Assembly: GCA_016931615.1 (NCBI GenBank)
Contig: JAFGEL010000052.1
Location: 19,834 to 83,833, forward strand
Length of the DNA stretch: 64,000 nt
Reading direction: 5' to 3'
DNA from: Desulfuromonadales bacterium
GTDB taxonomy: Bacteria > Desulfobacterota > Desulfuromonadia > Desulfuromonadales > Geopsychrobacteraceae
The translations under genes and the position numbers were made by a program. How positions within the stretch are numbered: the stretch's first letter is position 1; every line of letters begins with the position of its first letter. The notes below the pieces were generated by a model. It was given only the letters and a program-made list of their open reading frames with translations, did no database searches and was not told where the DNA came from. Below, in pieces: positions 62,859 to 64,000 of the stretch.

Positions 62859-64000
62859 TCAGCTCCCTTGTCCCGGGCGGGTTTGCGGGTTTGTCCGTTT
62901 AATAGCTTCGACCACCTGTTCCAGTTTGACACCACGCGAGCCCTTGATAAGAATCCTGTCTCCGGAACGTTGCTCATTCTGCAGATAGCTGACGGCTTCA
63001 ACGGCATCAGCCAGCTGAACTGTCTGTTCAGCAGCCAGTCCAGCTTCGTTGGCGGCCTTGCACAGAACCGCTGCAAACGTTCCGACCCCGATCAACAGGT
63101 CAACAATTGTTGCCGCCCTGGCCCCCAACTCCTGATGAAAAGCCACTGCGTTCGGCCCCAGCTCCAGCATGTCACCGAGAACCGCCAGGCGCCGCCCCTG
63201 CCCTTTGAGTTCAGCCAGGGCATCCAGAGCCGCCGCCGCCGACAGAGGATTTGAATTGTAGCTGTCATCAAGCAAAACCCCTCCACAGGGCAGAGGGAAA
63301 AGGCTCATCCTCCCGGGAACCGGGATAAAAGCCTGCAAACTGGTCACTATTTCCGCTACCGGAACATTCAGCTCCACGGCTGCGGCGGCAGCAGCAAGTG
63401 CATTGGCGATATTGTGACGGCCGGAAAGTGCGAGCTTAACCCTGTGGCGCTCTCCGCCAACCAGCAGGTCAAAACTCGGCCGGCTGTTGTCACCGCTGAT
63501 GTTTTCAGCTCGAACAGCTGCTTCAGGAGCGAGGCCATAGGTGAGTTTCTTCACTCCGTTGGCAACGGGCAGACTGGCGACCCGCGGATCGTCGAGATTC
63601 ACGATCGCCACTCCTCCCCGCAAACCGGCAAACAGCTCCCCTTTAGCCCGGGAGACGCCATCCAGGCCCTGCAGGGTTTCCAGGTGAGCCGCAGCGATAT
63701 TGGTAATAACACCGATAGTCGGCTGGGCGATTTCGGTCAGGCGGGTGATTTCGCCCAAAGCACTGGTTCCCATCTCCACAACCGCCCACTGGTGATTTTG
63801 CTCCAGCTTTAACAGGGTTAGCGGCAAACCGATCAGGTTATTGAAGTTTCCAGCGGTTTTCAACCCCGGGCCGACGCGTTCAAGGATATTGGCCAGCATC
63901 TCTTTCGTGGTCGTTTTTCCTGCTGATCCGGTTACAGCGACGAGGGGACCTTTTAACTGCAAACGATAGGCGGCAGCTATATCGCCCAAAGCCCTAAGGG
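62859..64000 (-). CDS. murF: UDP-N-acetylmuramoyl-tripeptide--D-alanyl-D-alanine ligase (5' part beyond window)
   Basis: VAVTGSAGKTTTKEMLANIL, GTSALGEITRLTEIAQPTIGVITNIAAAHLE, DDSYNSNPLSAAAALDAL; frame appears open to the right edge. Confidence 0.95.
   Translation of the reverse strand, partial: LRALGDIAAAYRLQLKGPLVAVTGSAGKTTTKEMLANILERVGPGLKTAGNFNNLIGLPLTLLKLEQNHQWAVVEMGTSALGEITRLTEIAQPTIGVITNIAAAHLETLQGLDGVSRAKGELFAGLRGGVAIVNLDDPRVASLPVANGVKKLTYGLAPEAAVRAENISGDNSRPSFDLLVGGERHRVKLALSGRHNIANALAAAAAAVELNVPVAEIVTSLQAFIPVPGRMSLFPLPCGGVLLDDSYNSNPLSAAAALDALAELKGQGRRLAVLGDMLELGPNAVAFHQELGARAATIVDLLIGVGTFAAVLCKAANEAGLAAEQTVQLADAVEAVSYLQNEQRSGDRILIKGSRGVKLEQVVEAIKRTNPQTRPGQGS

Overview
This 64 kb window looks like chromosomal sequence from an anaerobic deltaproteobacterium of Desulfuromonadales/Geobacter type. 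The lineage is inferred from a eukaryotic-type citrate synthase, the dcw and ribosomal gene neighbourhoods and the signalling repertoire. It contains no rRNA, CRISPR array, prophage or IS transposase that I can support. Main blocks: a truncated MCP; gltA; a dusB-ntrB-ntrC operon; dnaB; hisI/hisG; hcp; a divergent four-gene cluster of unknown function; a signalling block (PilZ, HD-GYP, hybrid kinases, orphan binding protein); rpsF-rpsR-DUF2232-rplI; a complete N-type F-ATPase operon; ychF; a membrane pyrophosphatase; pth-rplY-prs-tRNA-Gln-ispE; a TRAP transporter locus; an interrupted E2 acyltransferase; and the dcw cluster from murF to ftsZ. Leads most worth a second look: (1) the hcp-divergent cluster (17170-20353), made of a DUF1858-like plus signal-less binding-protein fold, a Cys-rich HypB/CooC-like GTPase, an ABC ATPase with no permease and a zinc ribbon, with two FNR-type palindromes in the shared promoter; (2) two diverged copies of a ~150-165 bp structured intergenic element with matching terminal inverted repeats (11345-11507, 50526-50676); (3) an N-ATPase whose c subunit lacks the usual Na+ ligand at position 32, whose alpha subunit has a degenerate P-loop, and which has no atpR; (4) a sigma-54-type promoter with an upstream inverted repeat ahead of a divergent TRAP binding-protein paralogue. 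All calls come from reading the sequence and supplied translations; no database searches were run.
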